Source: Daucus carota subsp. sativus
Lineage: Eukaryota; Streptophyta; Magnoliopsida; Apiales; Apiaceae
Assembly: GCF_001625215.2 (NCBI RefSeq)
Contig: NC_030389.2
Span: 1,524,930-1,588,929, forward strand
Direction of reading: 5' to 3'
DNA length: 64,000 nucleotides
In this document: one piece after another, positions 1 through 13,434 of the stretch
How positions within the stretch are numbered: position 1 is the stretch's first letter
How the letters are laid out: every line of letters starts with the position of its first letter
Notes under the pieces: model-generated
The model's input: the letters and a program-made list of their open reading frames with translations, nothing else
Database searches by the model: none
What the model was told of the DNA's origin: nothing
Translations under genes and position numbers: made by a program

Positions 1-68
1 CTCTCTCTCTCAAAACCCCAACTTTCTCCATCTGTATATCTGTACCCTGTCAATCCATATAATCTAGA
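1..68 (+). other. CT-rich 5' leader of the ATX-type gene
   Basis: The window opens with a short CT repeat followed by a C-rich stretch directly before the first ATG of the trithorax-like gene. Pyrimidine-rich leaders are common in plant 5' UTRs. The transcription start lies here or upstream of the window and cannot be placed. Confidence 0.4.
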
Positions 69-3000
69 ATGAGCAATGTCAAAGATATCCATGGAATGGC
101 CAGAGATTCAGTCAAGTACATTCCTCTTCATGAGGAATACATGGCTACTGCTCCCCTTGTTAATTCTAATGGAGCTTCGAAGAAGCGGAAGATTCCAGAA
201 AGGAATATTGACAAGAAAGATGTAGGAGATGTAATATCAAAACAATGGAGCTGGTATGGTTTTCTATGTATTTACTTGTTAGGTTGGTTCTTTCTGAAGT
301 TATGTCATACATTGGGAATATGTCGAGATTTTATACACATACATATCTGTGTTATGAATTATCTAATTCTTTGGGCTCCTGTTTATGTGTGTTTTATATA
401 ATGATAAAGCTTATCAAATTTATACTTCTGTAAAACAGGTTAACTATTGACGGCGAGCCAGATAGATTCATCGGTTTAGAATGCAAGGCAAGTATTTTAG
501 CAAGTACTAGGCACAATTTAGTTTGCAGAAAATTATATTAATTTTGACAAATATACTCCTGGCAGAATACTTTTTAAAAAACAGTTATATGAAATAATTG
601 TTTTCTTTCTTTTGACTGCCATTATTAAAATTACCATGAAAACATTTTATTTTTTTTTGTTTTTGATAAAGCCATGAAAAAAAATGTTCTTGAATGTCAT
701 ATAAAATTTCAAAATTCGGAAAATCTTCTGATTAATTGCAAAGAAAAAGTTATATTCCCTAAAATTGGAGAAAGGAAATGAAAGAAATTTTCTTTTCTTC
801 AGAAGTACAAGAAAATTTAAAAAATGGAATTTTTCTGCAAAAAGAAAAACCGATGTTTATTCTCGGATCATTTGTATGGCGCTTGTTGCTTACTTCGAAG
901 ATTGGTGGTACAGGTTTATTGGCCGTTGGATGATGACTGGTACTGTGGCCGCATTCTTGGTTACAATCTATCCACTGAAAGATATCATGTAATGCCTCTT
1001 CTATCAGTGCACATACATCATAGCTGTTAAAAATTACTGAAAGGTATCCTAATTTGCATCTTGATTTGTCAAAATGTAGGTAAAATACAACGATGGTGTT
1101 GAAGAACACCTTTGTCTGTCATTTGAGAGAATCTTGTTTTATGTTTCTCCCGAAGAGATACAACAACGTAAGTTATGTTGTGTTCAACATCCAGATGTTG
1201 ATAGCCATGATATTGACAACATGGTTTCTTTGGCTGCCTCGCTCAATCACTGTTCTCGCGTTGATCCTATCCCTGGGGATATGATATGGGCAAAGGTTAC
1301 TGGTAGGCGTAACTATGATTATCTGCTGCTTTTTTGTATGTATAATGTATCTAGGGGGTGAGCATTTGGGTATTTGGATACCAATCCTTGATTGTCTTGT
1401 GTATAAGGAATCCCCTATTAGATGAAATTGTATTGCCATTACCAAAATAAATGCGGTCGGTAAAATAAGTGAAGTTCTAAAAATTGTTTGTTTTACCTGA
1501 ATAACAGAAATTATTATGTATTTTATATTTAACTTGCTTGAAAAAAATGAATTTTAGAGGAAAAAATCGGCTTCATCTGAATTTTCTTAAACATAGTTTA
1601 ACCTCTTCAGAAATTTGGTATTAATATTTTTATATACAAAGATAAAAGTACCTCTTCAATTAAATTATAGTTTATAATTCTATAATTTGTTTATTAGTTA
1701 GCAAATGAATATTTTTAAAGCTCTTTGCATGTACTGAACCAAACTGGATTTGTTTATGCGGTTTCGAACTCATATATTTTGGTTAAACACACATACTGTA
1801 TTTTGATGCCAAACTATATATATATATATAGACACACACACACATATATATTTGGTGTTTGATAAAATTCTCCGTGCATTGTGCGTTGAAGAGAATAATT
1901 TAGCCCTAGTGCAATGCCCATTTGTTACCATTAACAAACAAAAGATATTAGATTTTTCATATATTTTGTTTTGCCTACCTTGTAGTGAGTTTTAGTTAGT
2001 ATTCTTTTATTTCCTTGAACTAGTATAGCACCTGACCAGTTAGGTTCCTGATTTAGTTTTATAGTTTTATATATAAAGAAAGAAACAAATTGAGCATTTA
2101 TTTAAACATGCAAGTTCCTTATTAGGGTCCCCTTTACGGTCAATCTAGTTCCTCTTAACTTCTGTATTAGTTATATTGTTCATAGAATATCAAGGTGCTC
2201 AGGCATACACAGTTCCAGGGGTGGTTGTCCTGATGTTTGTCAACTAATTATGAAATGATAACGATTTTTGTTTATACCTGGCCTGTATAGTTAACTTGCA
2301 ATGTAATTGTTTGTACTTACCTTTTCTTGATGATTTCTATCAGTTTCATTTTGTGTATACAATTCAAAAGTATCTGTTAATGCAGGGCATCCTATGTGGC
2401 CAGCAATTGTTTTGGATGAATCTGCTTGCAGTAATTTAAAGATATTGAACAAAATTTCTGGAGAGCGGTCAGTTCTGGTTCAATTCTTTGGTACCCATGA
2501 TTTCGCTAGGTAAGCAATTTATCACCCGTGTATGTGTGTAACCTGATTCTGTATAAATTATTTAGTACTGAGTCCCTTTGTCTTGTTTTATTCAGGCTTA
2601 GCAAGAAACAAGTTACCTCGTTTATCAAAGGACTTCTATCTGAATTACATCGAAAGAGCAAGACATCAGATTTCCTTAGAAGCTTGATAGAAGCAAAGAC
2701 GTGAGAATCTTTCACTTATTTTTTCATAATTTAAAGGAGATATAACTATTATAGTAACATGCGAGAACATATCTATGAAGTCGCATTTATGATCAATACT
2801 TTGAATAATGGAACTACCACCTCTGAGTGGACTGGTAAATGTATCTCAGAACATGCTTATAGCCGTATCTTTCTCATTTATTTATATTGCCTCAACTTGT
2901 GTTCATATATCCAGTGCCAACTGAAGTCAATTAGTCTCCCTTAAACAATTAACAAGTGATTACTCTCCCTGTCGTGATCTGACACTTTTCCAGAGGCTGG

Positions 3001-6000
3001 GAAATTTTACAGTGAAAACTCTGTAAAATATCTCAGTTAAAATTTTAATTTAGGTTTTTCAGTTGATTGCATCACTAGCTTAAGACCGTCAAATGCTTCT
3101 TTTTTAAAACTTTGCCAATCATTTTTCCTCTACTTTATATGGAGTATTACATCTTTATAGTATATTCAATCGTAGATTAGACAATGAGAGTATGCACCAA
3201 TCCGGAGAGAAGGTGACAAGGGTTGTTGATCTTAATTAAAATCAGTGCCTGAATTTTTTATATTTATCCATGTTTGTGGACATATATTAAAATTTGCTAC
3301 AAATAACTTACACTTTCACTTGATCAGGTATCTTAGCACCGAGAAGCTTCCGAGTAGGATGCTATCCCTACAAAGTAGTAATGCGGCTAACTTTGAAAGT
3401 GCAAGTGGAGAGGAAGATTGTACAAGAGATGAAGAGATTCCAAAGAACGTAATTTTTAGAAGTTGCCCATTTGATATTGGGGGTTTGCAAATAATAAGCC
3501 TGGGTAATTATCTTGCCTGTGAATTGATGTCATCAGAATCATTATACATCAGAATTTATTTGTTTTCTATGTTTTGCATTGCTCACAAAAGCTATTGTTA
3601 TGTGCCTTTCTTGATATCTTTTTGAGTTAGCTCAATGCATTGTGACTGCTTTGAGAGTTGTGACAAAATTACAAGTACTTGAAGTATGGATTTTCTTTGT
3701 TTATAGAAGATTTCCCCCCTCATGCATACTTCATATTGTAACAGGAAAGATTGTCAAAGATTCAGAGTTATTGTATGATCGTAAATATATTTGTCCAGAG
3801 GGATATACTGCGGTGAGAAAGCTTCCTTCGATATCAGGTATATCCCCAAGTGTCTCTGTATGTTTCAAGTTCTTAAGTTCAATTCCATTGTACTCATTAA
3901 GATTATTTTTTTCCCCTCCTTTTCAATTGAGGATTTTCAGATCCAAAAAAATGCATCTCATATACGATGGAAGTGCTGAGAGATGGTAATACATTGAACA
4001 AACCTCTATTTCGAGTTACATCTGAGAAAGGAGAGCAGGTATCTTCTATTTAAATGCTACTTATTTCCACATCCAGTATTAGTTCAACACTTCTACCATC
4101 TTTATGTGATACAAATTATTACACCAATTCTCCCTTTTTCCTGACACGTTCCTTTCGTACAGTAGTCTGCTTCGCAATCACATTTTAGCTACAGTGTTTA
4201 TATGTTTTTAACATATGCATCTATAGTTACTTATTTCATTTCGGCAAACTTCATCCTTGTGTTTTTGTAGAGTATACAGTGTCCACAACTAATGATATAT
4301 ATTACTTGTGTTGTAGCAGGTAGTTATTTATGGTGTTTAGTCTTGAAATTCTTCCTTCATTGACATATTTGTGATAGCACTATTACAACTTATTAGCCTA
4401 AAATGTTCCAAACTCTTAAAAAGAAATATGTACTTGTACAATAAATTTCATTTATTATACACAAACTAATGGTATATTTTACTTGTGTTGTAGTAGGTAT
4501 TTCATTGACGTGGAATGAGAAATTCAAATATTGTTTCTATTTATTATATGTTATTATTTTGGAATAGATTTGGTTGTAAATCATTGAAAGGTTTAATTGT
4601 ATTATCTCTATATATATGGTTAATGATGAATATTCTGGATTATAACTGGAAATAAGAAAAGGATTGGTTCCATTATTTTTAAGATTTTAGCCGATGGCTA
4701 AGTTTAGGGAGTTACTCTTGTATAAAGAGATGTAATATTTTATTATAAAAAACTTTGATTGATTGATATTAAATTGAGATTGTTTCTATCATTTTGAGTT
4801 GGATCCATGCAATTTCTTCTATTCTGAAGTCTTGGAGGCAGTGGTTCTTTGGCGGTTGAATCACCTTAGGGCGGTTAAATCACCTTAGATCGTGAATATT
4901 CTGCAGTTAATTTCACCTATCCTTTATTGTTTTTCCTTTCTGTCCTGCATCATTTTTTTTAAAATTTCCTTCTTCATTGACATATTTCCATATCAATATT
5001 ATTTTCCTGGTTTGTATAACTCTAAACTACAGTTAAAGTTTATAAGCATTAATTGGTCCGAATTCATAAAATGGTGCAAAGAAACATATACCAACGTCAT
5101 GCAAAAAAATATTCACTTGTCGATGCTAATAACCCTAGAACATATAAGATGGTGCAACTTCTATGAACACATTTGAAATTCTTGATCACTTTACCAAGCA
5201 ACACCTCATTTGCTCAGAAACAAATTAATTCTTGCTAAAATAACCTACAATGGGATACAAGTTTAATAAAAGAAATAATTTGAACAGAGAGTAGTGGAGA
5301 ACAAACAAGAAGATACATGTGAATGCATCTCAAAATGTACTAACTGATATAATAATATGCAACCCAATTGCACTTAAAAATCTGTACGAAGATGGTGTTA
5401 TATGTGCTTGTTTTCTTTGGCAGTTCGAGGGACCAACTTCATCTTCCTGCTGGGATAAACTTTATAGAAAAATAAGGAAGTTGCATGGTCATGATGCTTT
5501 GAAAGCCTTCGGAGAAGATAACAAAATTGTTAGATCTGGTCCTGCGATGTTTGGATTTTCTCATCCTAAAATAAAGGAACTTATACGGGTATCACAGGAT
5601 CTTGTTATATATAATATCTTAGTCATATAATAAATTTAGATATGTTGAACTATCTACAAAATACTGCCAATTCTCAAATTAAGTGATGAGGCTGAAGACT
5701 AATCAGGCCTGTATGGTCTCTTTTGCAATGTCAATGTACAGTGTCTTTCAGTCCTCTAATACCTCGCGGGGCTTAAATGACGTGTGCAGTTGTTCATTTT
5801 ACATGAATTCATAATTATATTATCGTTATCATTTTTTAGTTTCAATTTATAAAGCCGGCCGTGTTCATTTATGATGAAAATTCTGTTCAATTGTCTTAAT
5901 TAATTGATGATTGTTTTAAAGCAATTTTACATGTTTGCCAGATATTTTGTGCCTCGCATAGTTAAATTGATTGTACATTGTATCAACAGCTTTCTTCAAC

Positions 6001-9000
6001 TTGCGGAAGTCCCTTGGATTCCTCTAAGTTGACTTCCAGAAGGTGTCGAGACCCTGCAATTGGTTACAGACGTATTCATATTACATGGAAAGACCTTGAC
6101 AAATGCAATGTCTGCTATACTGATGAGGTATAACCTGTACATATACCGAGAACTGAGACTGTAAGCAAGTATATCTATAGAAAATTTATGCTCATACATT
6201 GCCTTCTTACGGAGACATACACTGGATTATGCTATGTTCATAGTTGTGAAAAGTGCAATTAAGCCCAAAGCCTGATCAGGCCCTGAGTTCTCCTGTTTTA
6301 TATGTAAAAGACCAGACAGTGTATAAATATGTTAAACAATTCTGTATTATTATGTTTCATTGTTTGTGCATTTAACAACTATGCCTACTTTTCTATTTTA
6401 GTTTGATCTTTTCTTCCTTTTTTTTTTAATTTACTTTTGCTTGCTTTATTTTATTTAATAAATATCTCTCCTTTTTACAGGAGTATGACATTAGTCCTTT
6501 TCTGCAGTGCGATAATTGCAGGATGATGGTAAGTGATCTGCATTTACTGCGTGACTCTTTTTGTGAACCCAGAGATATCGTTTACAATTATGTCTTCCCT
6601 TCTGCTTTATTCCAGAGTTAATTGTCTTAATATAATCAGCTTTGATTAGTATCTGTATAATGTTTTGTCGTTATTCCAATTGGTTTCATTAGTACTATTA
6701 CATGATTAGGTTCATACTAGTTGCTATGGAGAGCTGGAACCTGCTGATGGGACACTTTGGTATTGCAACCTTTGTCGTGTCGGGGCTCCTGAGTCTCCTC
6801 CACCCTGCTGCCTTTGTCCACTTGCAGGTATTAACATTCGAAAGGTTTGAAATTTATTTGTTACAATATGTTGCAGTTTAGGTAAAAGCATGTCTGTCTG
6901 AATTTATTAATCGACTTATTTTAAAGGAGGAGCTATGAAGCCTACAACAGATGGGCGCTGGGCTCATCTTGCATGTGCCATTAGCATACCAGGTTTTCTC
7001 TTTAGTGTTTTAGGTTTGTATACAGTACAGCAATCATTTTTGCACTTCTGTTGACAATTCAGCATTCTGCAGAAACATGCTTACTAGATGTCAGGAAAAT
7101 GGAACCCATTGATGGTTTGAACAGAATCAACAAGGTAGATATCTATGTATTAATTCATATAGTTCTAAAACTTTAGTTGATTATTTTAATTAGACCTTCC
7201 GTTCTCCTCTTTGCACATCCATGTCTATATTTTCTCTAAATTTTCATAAGCATTTTTAGGAACCGCTCCTTTAAAAATCGAGGTCCCTTGAGCAAGATAC
7301 ATGATGAGGATTAGTTTAAAACATGATGAGGATTAGTTTAAAAATGCTCTGTGTCATGTATTTTATTGTTCACATATCTAAGCATTAATCTTGAGAATCC
7401 ATCCCGCGTTCATGTAGATTCGGTGGAAGCTATTATGTAGCATTTGTGGGGTTTCTCATGGAGCTTGTATTCAGGCAAGTTATAAGTACTACAATACTAC
7501 ACCTAATGTTGCTTATGATATATAATTCCATTTTGCTATTGTGAAATTCCATGATTCCATACTAATTTGCTATTCTTAATTACAGTGTTCGAACAGCAGC
7601 TGTTATGTAGCATATCATCCCCTTTGTGCACGGGCTGCTGGATATTTCCTTGAGGTGATTGTCTTCGTTTTGATATCTTGATAAACTTGGAATCAAAGTG
7701 CTTGGATGCAACAGATCGTGAATCATATTCACTGTGATTTGTTTCGTCCACGGATGAATGTTATGTTTCCTTGTATCATTTTAGTTTTGTTTGTTCCGAA
7801 TCAACCGATGAAATCTTATTTTTGTATATTACTGTTCTATATCAACTTAGTTTTATGAAGAAGACGGATTACGTCTCTGTTCTGAGAAGGAGGATGAGAA
7901 AGACCAGTGCATTCGCTTGCGATCCTATTGCAAGAGGCATAGGCGACCATCTGATAAGTGTATTGTGGTTCAAGAGAGCATGGGAACCTGTCAACGACCG
8001 GACTATATTCCTTCACCCAATCCATCTGGCTGTGCTAGAACTGGTTTGTGTTTCAGCTGGAACTTTTTATGAACGTCAGCGGTTATTACTAGATTTTTTT
8101 TTAAAAAAAAATTAATGGTTTATTCTACATGTTACAAAGAGTTACTCCCTTTGTTTCAAAGTACATGTTTGATTTTGACTTTGTTTTTGGTCAGATGGAC
8201 CCAACTTTGACTGAATTTCACAAATTACTTTTATATAATTCTGAGAATATGAAAAATACATTCGAAAGTGAATTATGCATATATTTCTTTTAAATTTCAA
8301 TTACATAATATATGTAAATTTTAGTCAAAATATAGTCAATTTGACCTGACAAAAGTCAAAACAGGACATGTAATGTGAAACGGAGGTAGTAAATTGTTTT
8401 AGCATAATTATGTTCTTTCATAGTTGTTATATTCCAGACTTTTACTTTCAATTGGGACTTACGTTACGGCCATGTATTTCATCCTGTATGCTTAATGTAG
8501 TAATTAATGATTGTGATTTTCGTTATTATAAATATAGCTCTTTGACTTATGTAGAGCCTTATAACTATCTGGGCCGAATAGGCAGAAAACAACCTCAATC
8601 CCATGAGCCTGCATCTTTGAAGCACTTATATTTGGAGAACGTGCCGTACTTAGTTGGTGGTATCCGCCAACATGAATTTTTAAGTAAAGTGGTTTCTTCT
8701 CAGTGTAATATTTCCAGTAATATTTCTTCCATGGTTGAGAAATACAGCCACATGAAGGAAACTTTCAGAAGGAGATTGACATTTGGTAAGCAGTTTTATC
8801 TCTTAGCGTCTGAAATATATATACCTGCTTGGGAGAGGTTTTTTTGAAAATTTAAGGGCTTATTTTTTTAAATAAATGTATATTTTTATAATATTTTTAG
8901 ATATAAATGTTGAGGAGGTGTTTTATATTCGTTATTTAGCAAGAAAATAAGGGCTTATTTCAGAAAAAAGTAGAGTTACATGTGCTTTTCTCCAGAAATA

Positions 9001-10803
9001 ATCCCTTATTTTTGAAAAATAAGTTTAGCCAAACGTATATATTATCTACCATCAGTGTAAGAAATATCTTTGCTTGTTATAAAAGCTTGAATAAGGGTAA
9101 ATATTGTCTTAGTTTATATTTTACCAATTTTCATATCTGTTTTTTTTTTGTTGGATGCCTTTCTAGTTCTTATTCATAATTTTATTTTTAGTTGTTCTTA
9201 GTTATAGTTGTTCTTAGTTATAAGTGATGGGTAGTATAGTTTATATTCTTCATATGGTATCCTGACTAATTTATTAGTGTAGTATAGTTCTTATTTATAT
9301 ATCATTTACCTAGTTCTTTCTGATTATGGAGTCTCATCAGATCTGTTTACGTTCTATGAATCACTTCTTCTGGGAGAATGCTTAACCGTGACATTATAAT
9401 TTTTATTTTTATTTTGCCAAGTGATATCATGAATAGTTGCGTTATGCTTAGCAATAGGTTTACAAAGTACTCTTTGATGTACGACAGATTTGACAAACAA
9501 GTATACAGTTATATAGGATCAATTTTCTTTTTCTGGACAGGAAAATCTGGAATACATGGATATGGAATATTTGCTAAGCAGCCGCACAGAGCTGGAGACA
9601 TGGTACCATCAATTGCGAGGACCTAACTGCATTTCATTGAGACTATTAGATTAAGATTATATTAATTATTTTGTTGCAGGTAATTGAGTATACTGGTGAA
9701 GTTGTTAGAGTTAATGTAGCTGACAGAAGAGAGCACTTAACATATGATTCGCTTGTGGTGAGTTCCATTATAACTGATTTAACCAATTACACATACTTGC
9801 TCTTATGCCTGCATAAAGTCATCTTCATCTACATTATACGTAAATTTGTTGACATTCCTACTCGTAAAATGGCATTCTATCATCTACTCGTAAAAAATGG
9901 CATTCTATCATCTACTGGTACAAATATTACATTCCTCAGCTCATGTCTCTGATAAACCCGCAGCTTATCACTGATCTGGTTTTTTGCTTTACTCAAGGCC
10001 AAACTGCCTTTTGTCATGGTTCATAGTCTACATAGGTTTTTTATGGTGTGAAAATTTGCACAAGTGAATGAATGTCGGAGTTGTCAAAGTATATGCAACA
10101 AGCCATGTGTTTGTCCATGCAAATGTTAAACACTGGCTTCTTCTTATAAATGGAACATAGAGGTTACTTTTATATCTGAAGCTTCTTAACTGAACTTTCT
10201 ACTTTCAGGGTGCTGGCACTTGCATGTTCAAGATTGATGATGATCGTGTTATTGATGCCACAAAGGCAGGAAATATAGCACGTTTGATCAATCACTCATG
10301 TGAAGTATGTTTTAATTTCCACTGCTTTGTGTGCGAAAATTCTCTAGAAAGTGGGGGATTAAAATATATCTAATTGAGTTTTTTTGACTAAAGTAGTTAA
10401 TCAAAAAATTGAGTTCAATATAAGTAACTGCATAGAAAATCTTAAACATCCTCTGGACACATGTGATTCTCCTTAGGTCTAGGTTCGCAAACTGATAACT
10501 TTTCTCCAATTCTTGCAGCCAAACTGTTACTCCAGAATCATTACCGTTAATGGTGATCAGCACGTAATCATATATGCCAAAAGAGATTTAAATCAATGGG
10601 AGGAGCTCACAATTAATTACAGGTTTTTCACTACGCTCTTCTTTGTATCTTTCGTCTGTGCCTAACAATTTATCTAATTATTTTGTAGATTCTCGTCAGT
10701 TGATGAACAACTTGCTTGTTCTTGTGGTGTCTCAAGATGCCGAGGCATTGTTAATGATATTAAGGCTGTGGAACAAGTTGCTAAACCATGTATACCACAG
10801 TAA
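69..10803 (+). CDS. ATX1/ATX2-type trithorax histone H3 methyltransferase
   Basis: Predicted nuclear histone-lysine N-methyltransferase of the plant trithorax family, which deposits H3K4 methylation. Exons: 69-253, 439-487, 914-988, 1080-1302, 2386-2509, 2596-2700, 3328-3503, 3745-3837, 3941-4038, 5424-5588, 5990-6127, 6481-6528, 6710-6827, 6927-6992, 7073-7134, 7418-7474, 7586-7654, 7851-8043, 8555-8785, 9541-9602, 9680-9757, 10209-10304, 10519-10622, 10689-10803. They sum to 2730 nt (909 aa) with every phase matching. Domain order is that of ATX1: PWWP (about 169-255, core HPMWPA), FYRN (305-340), FYRC (347-392), PHD C-x2-C...C-x2-C (470-515), extended PHD (526-615, with CCLC, GAMKPTTDGRWAHLAC, CSICG), SET (759-873, NHSCEPNCYS) and post-SET CSCGVSRCRG. 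Introns 2 and 16 use GC donors (GCAAGT). Arabidopsis ATX1 is about 150 aa longer; the missing part lies between the SKKRK motif and the pre-PWWP region. The usual YDY of the SET domain reads INY here. ATX1 versus ATX2 orthology is not resolved. Confidence 0.93.
1303..2385 (+). other. Large intron 4 with AT/CA microsatellite
   Basis: Intron between the two halves of the PWWP-coding sequence. It contains a short (TA)n run followed by (CA)n near 1818-1855 and is otherwise AT-rich. No gene or transposon could be recognised. Confidence 0.6.
4039..5423 (+). other. Large intron 9 of the ATX-type gene
   Basis: An AT-rich 1.4-kb intron separating the FYRC-coding exon from the exon that continues it (FEGPTSSSCWDKLY). 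Short ORFs inside it show no family resemblance. No transposon ends were recognised. Confidence 0.6.
8145..8389. mobile_element. Stowaway-type MITE in intron 18 of the ATX gene
   Basis: The element begins CTCCCTTTGTTTCAAAG and ends CTTTGAAAC-like in inverse (TGAAACGGAGGTAG). It is flanked by TA on both sides, the Tc1/mariner target duplication. The termini match the plant Stowaway consensus CTCCCTCCGT. Length is about 245 bp, with internal AT-rich arms. It lies wholly in an intron and does not interrupt coding. Confidence 0.8.
8830..9036. repeat. AT-rich miniature repeat, related to 14140-14350
   Basis: The stretch shares the core GAGGTGTTTTATATTCGTTA, and flanking stretches such as AAATAAG...CTTATTT, with a block at 14140-14350 in the opposite orientation. 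Its right edge ends in a GCCAAACG-like motif common at plant DNA-transposon termini. Exact ends and target duplication were not established. It sits in intron 19 of the ATX-type gene. Confidence 0.4.
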
Positions 10804-11168
10804 TTTGACAGCAGAGAATGAGAACAAGTGTAAATAGACTTCGTGATTACAGCAGATTGATCTCAGAAGAAGTCCACACCTGTCGTTTCTAGCTAACTTC
10901 ATGTATTTCAGATTGTCAGTTGAGTAGCAAGCAGTTGCTATAAAACAAGCTTCTGTAAGAGCAAGTCTGGAGCATAGCTATGCTTGAGTAGTATGTACTT
11001 GGGTTTCGTAGATAACATATTCAATCAAATTTGTAGAACACCGCTCCAGTGCGTAGCTATACTGAAATGCATTAATGGACAGTTGATTCCCACGTATCTC
11101 GCAGAAATTGCAGCGGACCACATAACCGGAAAGGCAAGAGCAAATCTGGAGAGTGATTCTGGAAATTT
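10804..11168 (+). other. 3' flank / presumed 3' UTR of the ATX-type gene
   Basis: Non-coding sequence between the ATX stop codon and the left LTR of the Ty3/gypsy relic. A 3' UTR must start here. A 93-residue open frame in it matches nothing recognisable. Confidence 0.4.
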
Positions 11169-11557
11169 TGTTATGGGAATAGTTTTAACTTTAGGCGGGA
11201 AATTCTGTTTTTCTGTTATGAAATCAGTGTATAGATATAGACAGAATTGTTGTGAAAGGTTATGAAATGAATAAACTTAATTCCATCTCTCATCTCTCAA
11301 ATCTCTCTCTCTCTCTCATCTCTAAATCTCTTTCTCTCTTGTCACTAGTAAATCTCTACAACCAAATCCCATGTTAGCTAATACTAGACCTCCCTTGTTG
11401 CCGATACCTCAAGGTACTCAAGGTAGGCTTGATCAACTTGCTTTAACAAAAACGGGAGCAGTACCTTATTGGCGGTCACTTTATTATTAAGACTAGCCAA
11501 AAGAGTCTCAAATGACTACTACAATAGAAAATCTCTACTTCTTTCCCGCAATTTTGG

Positions 11558-13088
11558 TTGTCAGAATTGTTAGGCTTTGATTATGAAATTCAATATAAAC
11601 AAGGAAAGGAGAATATAGTTGCAGATGCTTTATCAAGGATTTACCATGTTGAGGTATTATACTTGACTATTTCTGTAGTGTCATCTGACATTGTAGCCTT
11701 GATTGCTGAAAGTTATGCTCTTGATGTTCACTTAACAACTCTACTAACCACCTTACAACAAAATCAAGCTTATCGGGAGGATTACTGTTTAAGGGACAAA
11801 TTGAATAAAAAGAAAAACAAGATTCTCAATGGTCCTGATTTTCAACTAAGGAAATACTCAAATGGCATTACAGTCTGGGGGTGGTAACTCTGGAAGAGAA
11901 GCTACTATAAAAAGGATCAAATCTATATTAATTGAAAGGGCTTATCTAAAGATGCCAAGTTGTTTAAAAAGATTGTGAAATTTGTCAAGCTGCTAAGTAT
12001 AACACTGCTGAATTCCCAGGATTACTACAACCTTTACCTATACCGAAGGGATTTCATCACTGGATTACCCAAGTCTAATGATAGAGAGTTCATTTTGGTT
12101 GTTGTAGATAGATTGAGCAAGTATGGCCATTTTCTAGTACTATCTCATCCTTTTACAGCTCTGCAGGTAGCTCGGGTGTATTTAGATAATATTTTCAAGC
12201 TACATGGGTAGCCTAAAAGCATAGTGAATGATAAAGATGCGGTATTCTTGAGTGATTTTTGGAAGCACCAGTTTATGGTTCATGGTACTCAGTTTTTTAA
12301 TGTCATCTGCTTATCATCCAGCTACTGATGGACATACAGAGGTTGTTACTTGAGACATATCCAAAATGTATGTGCACTGATCAGGGCAAAGATTGGAGTA
12401 CTTGGTTACCATTAGCAGAATGGTGGTATAATACTAGTTTTTAAACTGTTATTGGCTTAAGCCCCTATGAAGTTGTCTATAACCAACAACATTATTTGCA
12501 CCTACCATATATGTCTAGAGAAGCTGATAATATTGTAGTAGACAGAAGTTTGCAGAAAAGGGAGGAGATGATTTTAGTATTGAAATTTCAATCACTTCGA
12601 GTTCAACAAAGAATGAAATCTCAGGCTGATTAACATAGGGGTGATAGAACCTTTAAAGTGAATGATTGGGTGCGGCTCAAGTTACAGCCATATAGACATA
12701 ATTCTATTCAGAAAAGGCCAAGTCAGAAGCTAGCAAGGAAATATCAGTCCTTTCCGGATTGAAAATGTTATTGGTAAAACAACATAAAGCTGCAGATACT
12801 CAGATTTACAGGATTTTTCATGTTTCTCTACTCAAACCATTTTATGGTTCTCCCCCTGTGTTGGTTTCTATATCTGACTGGATGAGAAAGTCTAATGCTG
12901 CTGTTTTAGTGCCTCGAGCTTTACCGAGGAAATGTGTTCAAATTCGGTATTTAGTCAAATGGATGCATTTGCCTGATCACGAAGCTACTTGGGAAAATGC
13001 AGAACAGTTTATTCACAAGTTTCTTGATTTCCCAATCGATGAAGTTTTAGTTCAGTTGCAAGATCGATATTCAAAAGAGCTATCATAG
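11558..13088 (+). pseudogene. Ty3/gypsy pol remnant (RNase H end, integrase, chromodomain)
   Basis: Three reading-frame islands are visible. Around 11558-11640 the RNase H tail has the FDYEIQYKQGKEN...ADALSRI signature. Around 12045-12211 there is an integrase core start with DFITGLPKS and VVVDRLSKYGHF. Around 12890-13060 a chromodomain contains QIRYLVKWMHLPDHEATWE. Stops and frameshifts separate them, and large parts of pol are missing. The chromodomain places the parent in the chromovirus branch of plant Ty3/gypsy elements. The remnant is non-functional. Confidence 0.85.
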
Positions 13089-13202
13089 ACTTTAGGTCAA
13101 GTCTTCTTGAATGGGAGAGCATTGTTGTGGGATAGTTTTAACCAATTCTTAGGCGGGAAATTTGTTTTCTGTTATGAATTCAGTGCATAAATAATTAAAT
13201 AT

Positions 13203-13434
13203 AGGCTTAATGACCTTTTAGCCCTTGAAGTTTGGGTGGAAATTCCGATGCGGCCTCGAAGTTTAAAAACGTACCTTTCGACCCTCAAAGTATCTTTGTC
13301 GTATCTTTTAGCCCTTATGGCGTATACCGGTATATAACGGGGGTGGGCAAAGTTGACATTTCTTAACTTTCGACCATCAAAATATCTTTGTCGTACCTTT
13401 TAGCCATGGCGCCCTTGAAGTTTGGGTGGAATTA
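13203..13434. repeat. Secondary insertion inside the right LTR
   Basis: Aligning the two LTR blocks leaves about 230 bp present only in the right copy. It contains repeated phrases (CTTTTAGCCCTTGAAGTTTG and CCCTTGAAGTTTGGGTGGAA) near both ends, in direct orientation. It is probably a small transposon, but class and exact ends could not be set. Confidence 0.45.
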
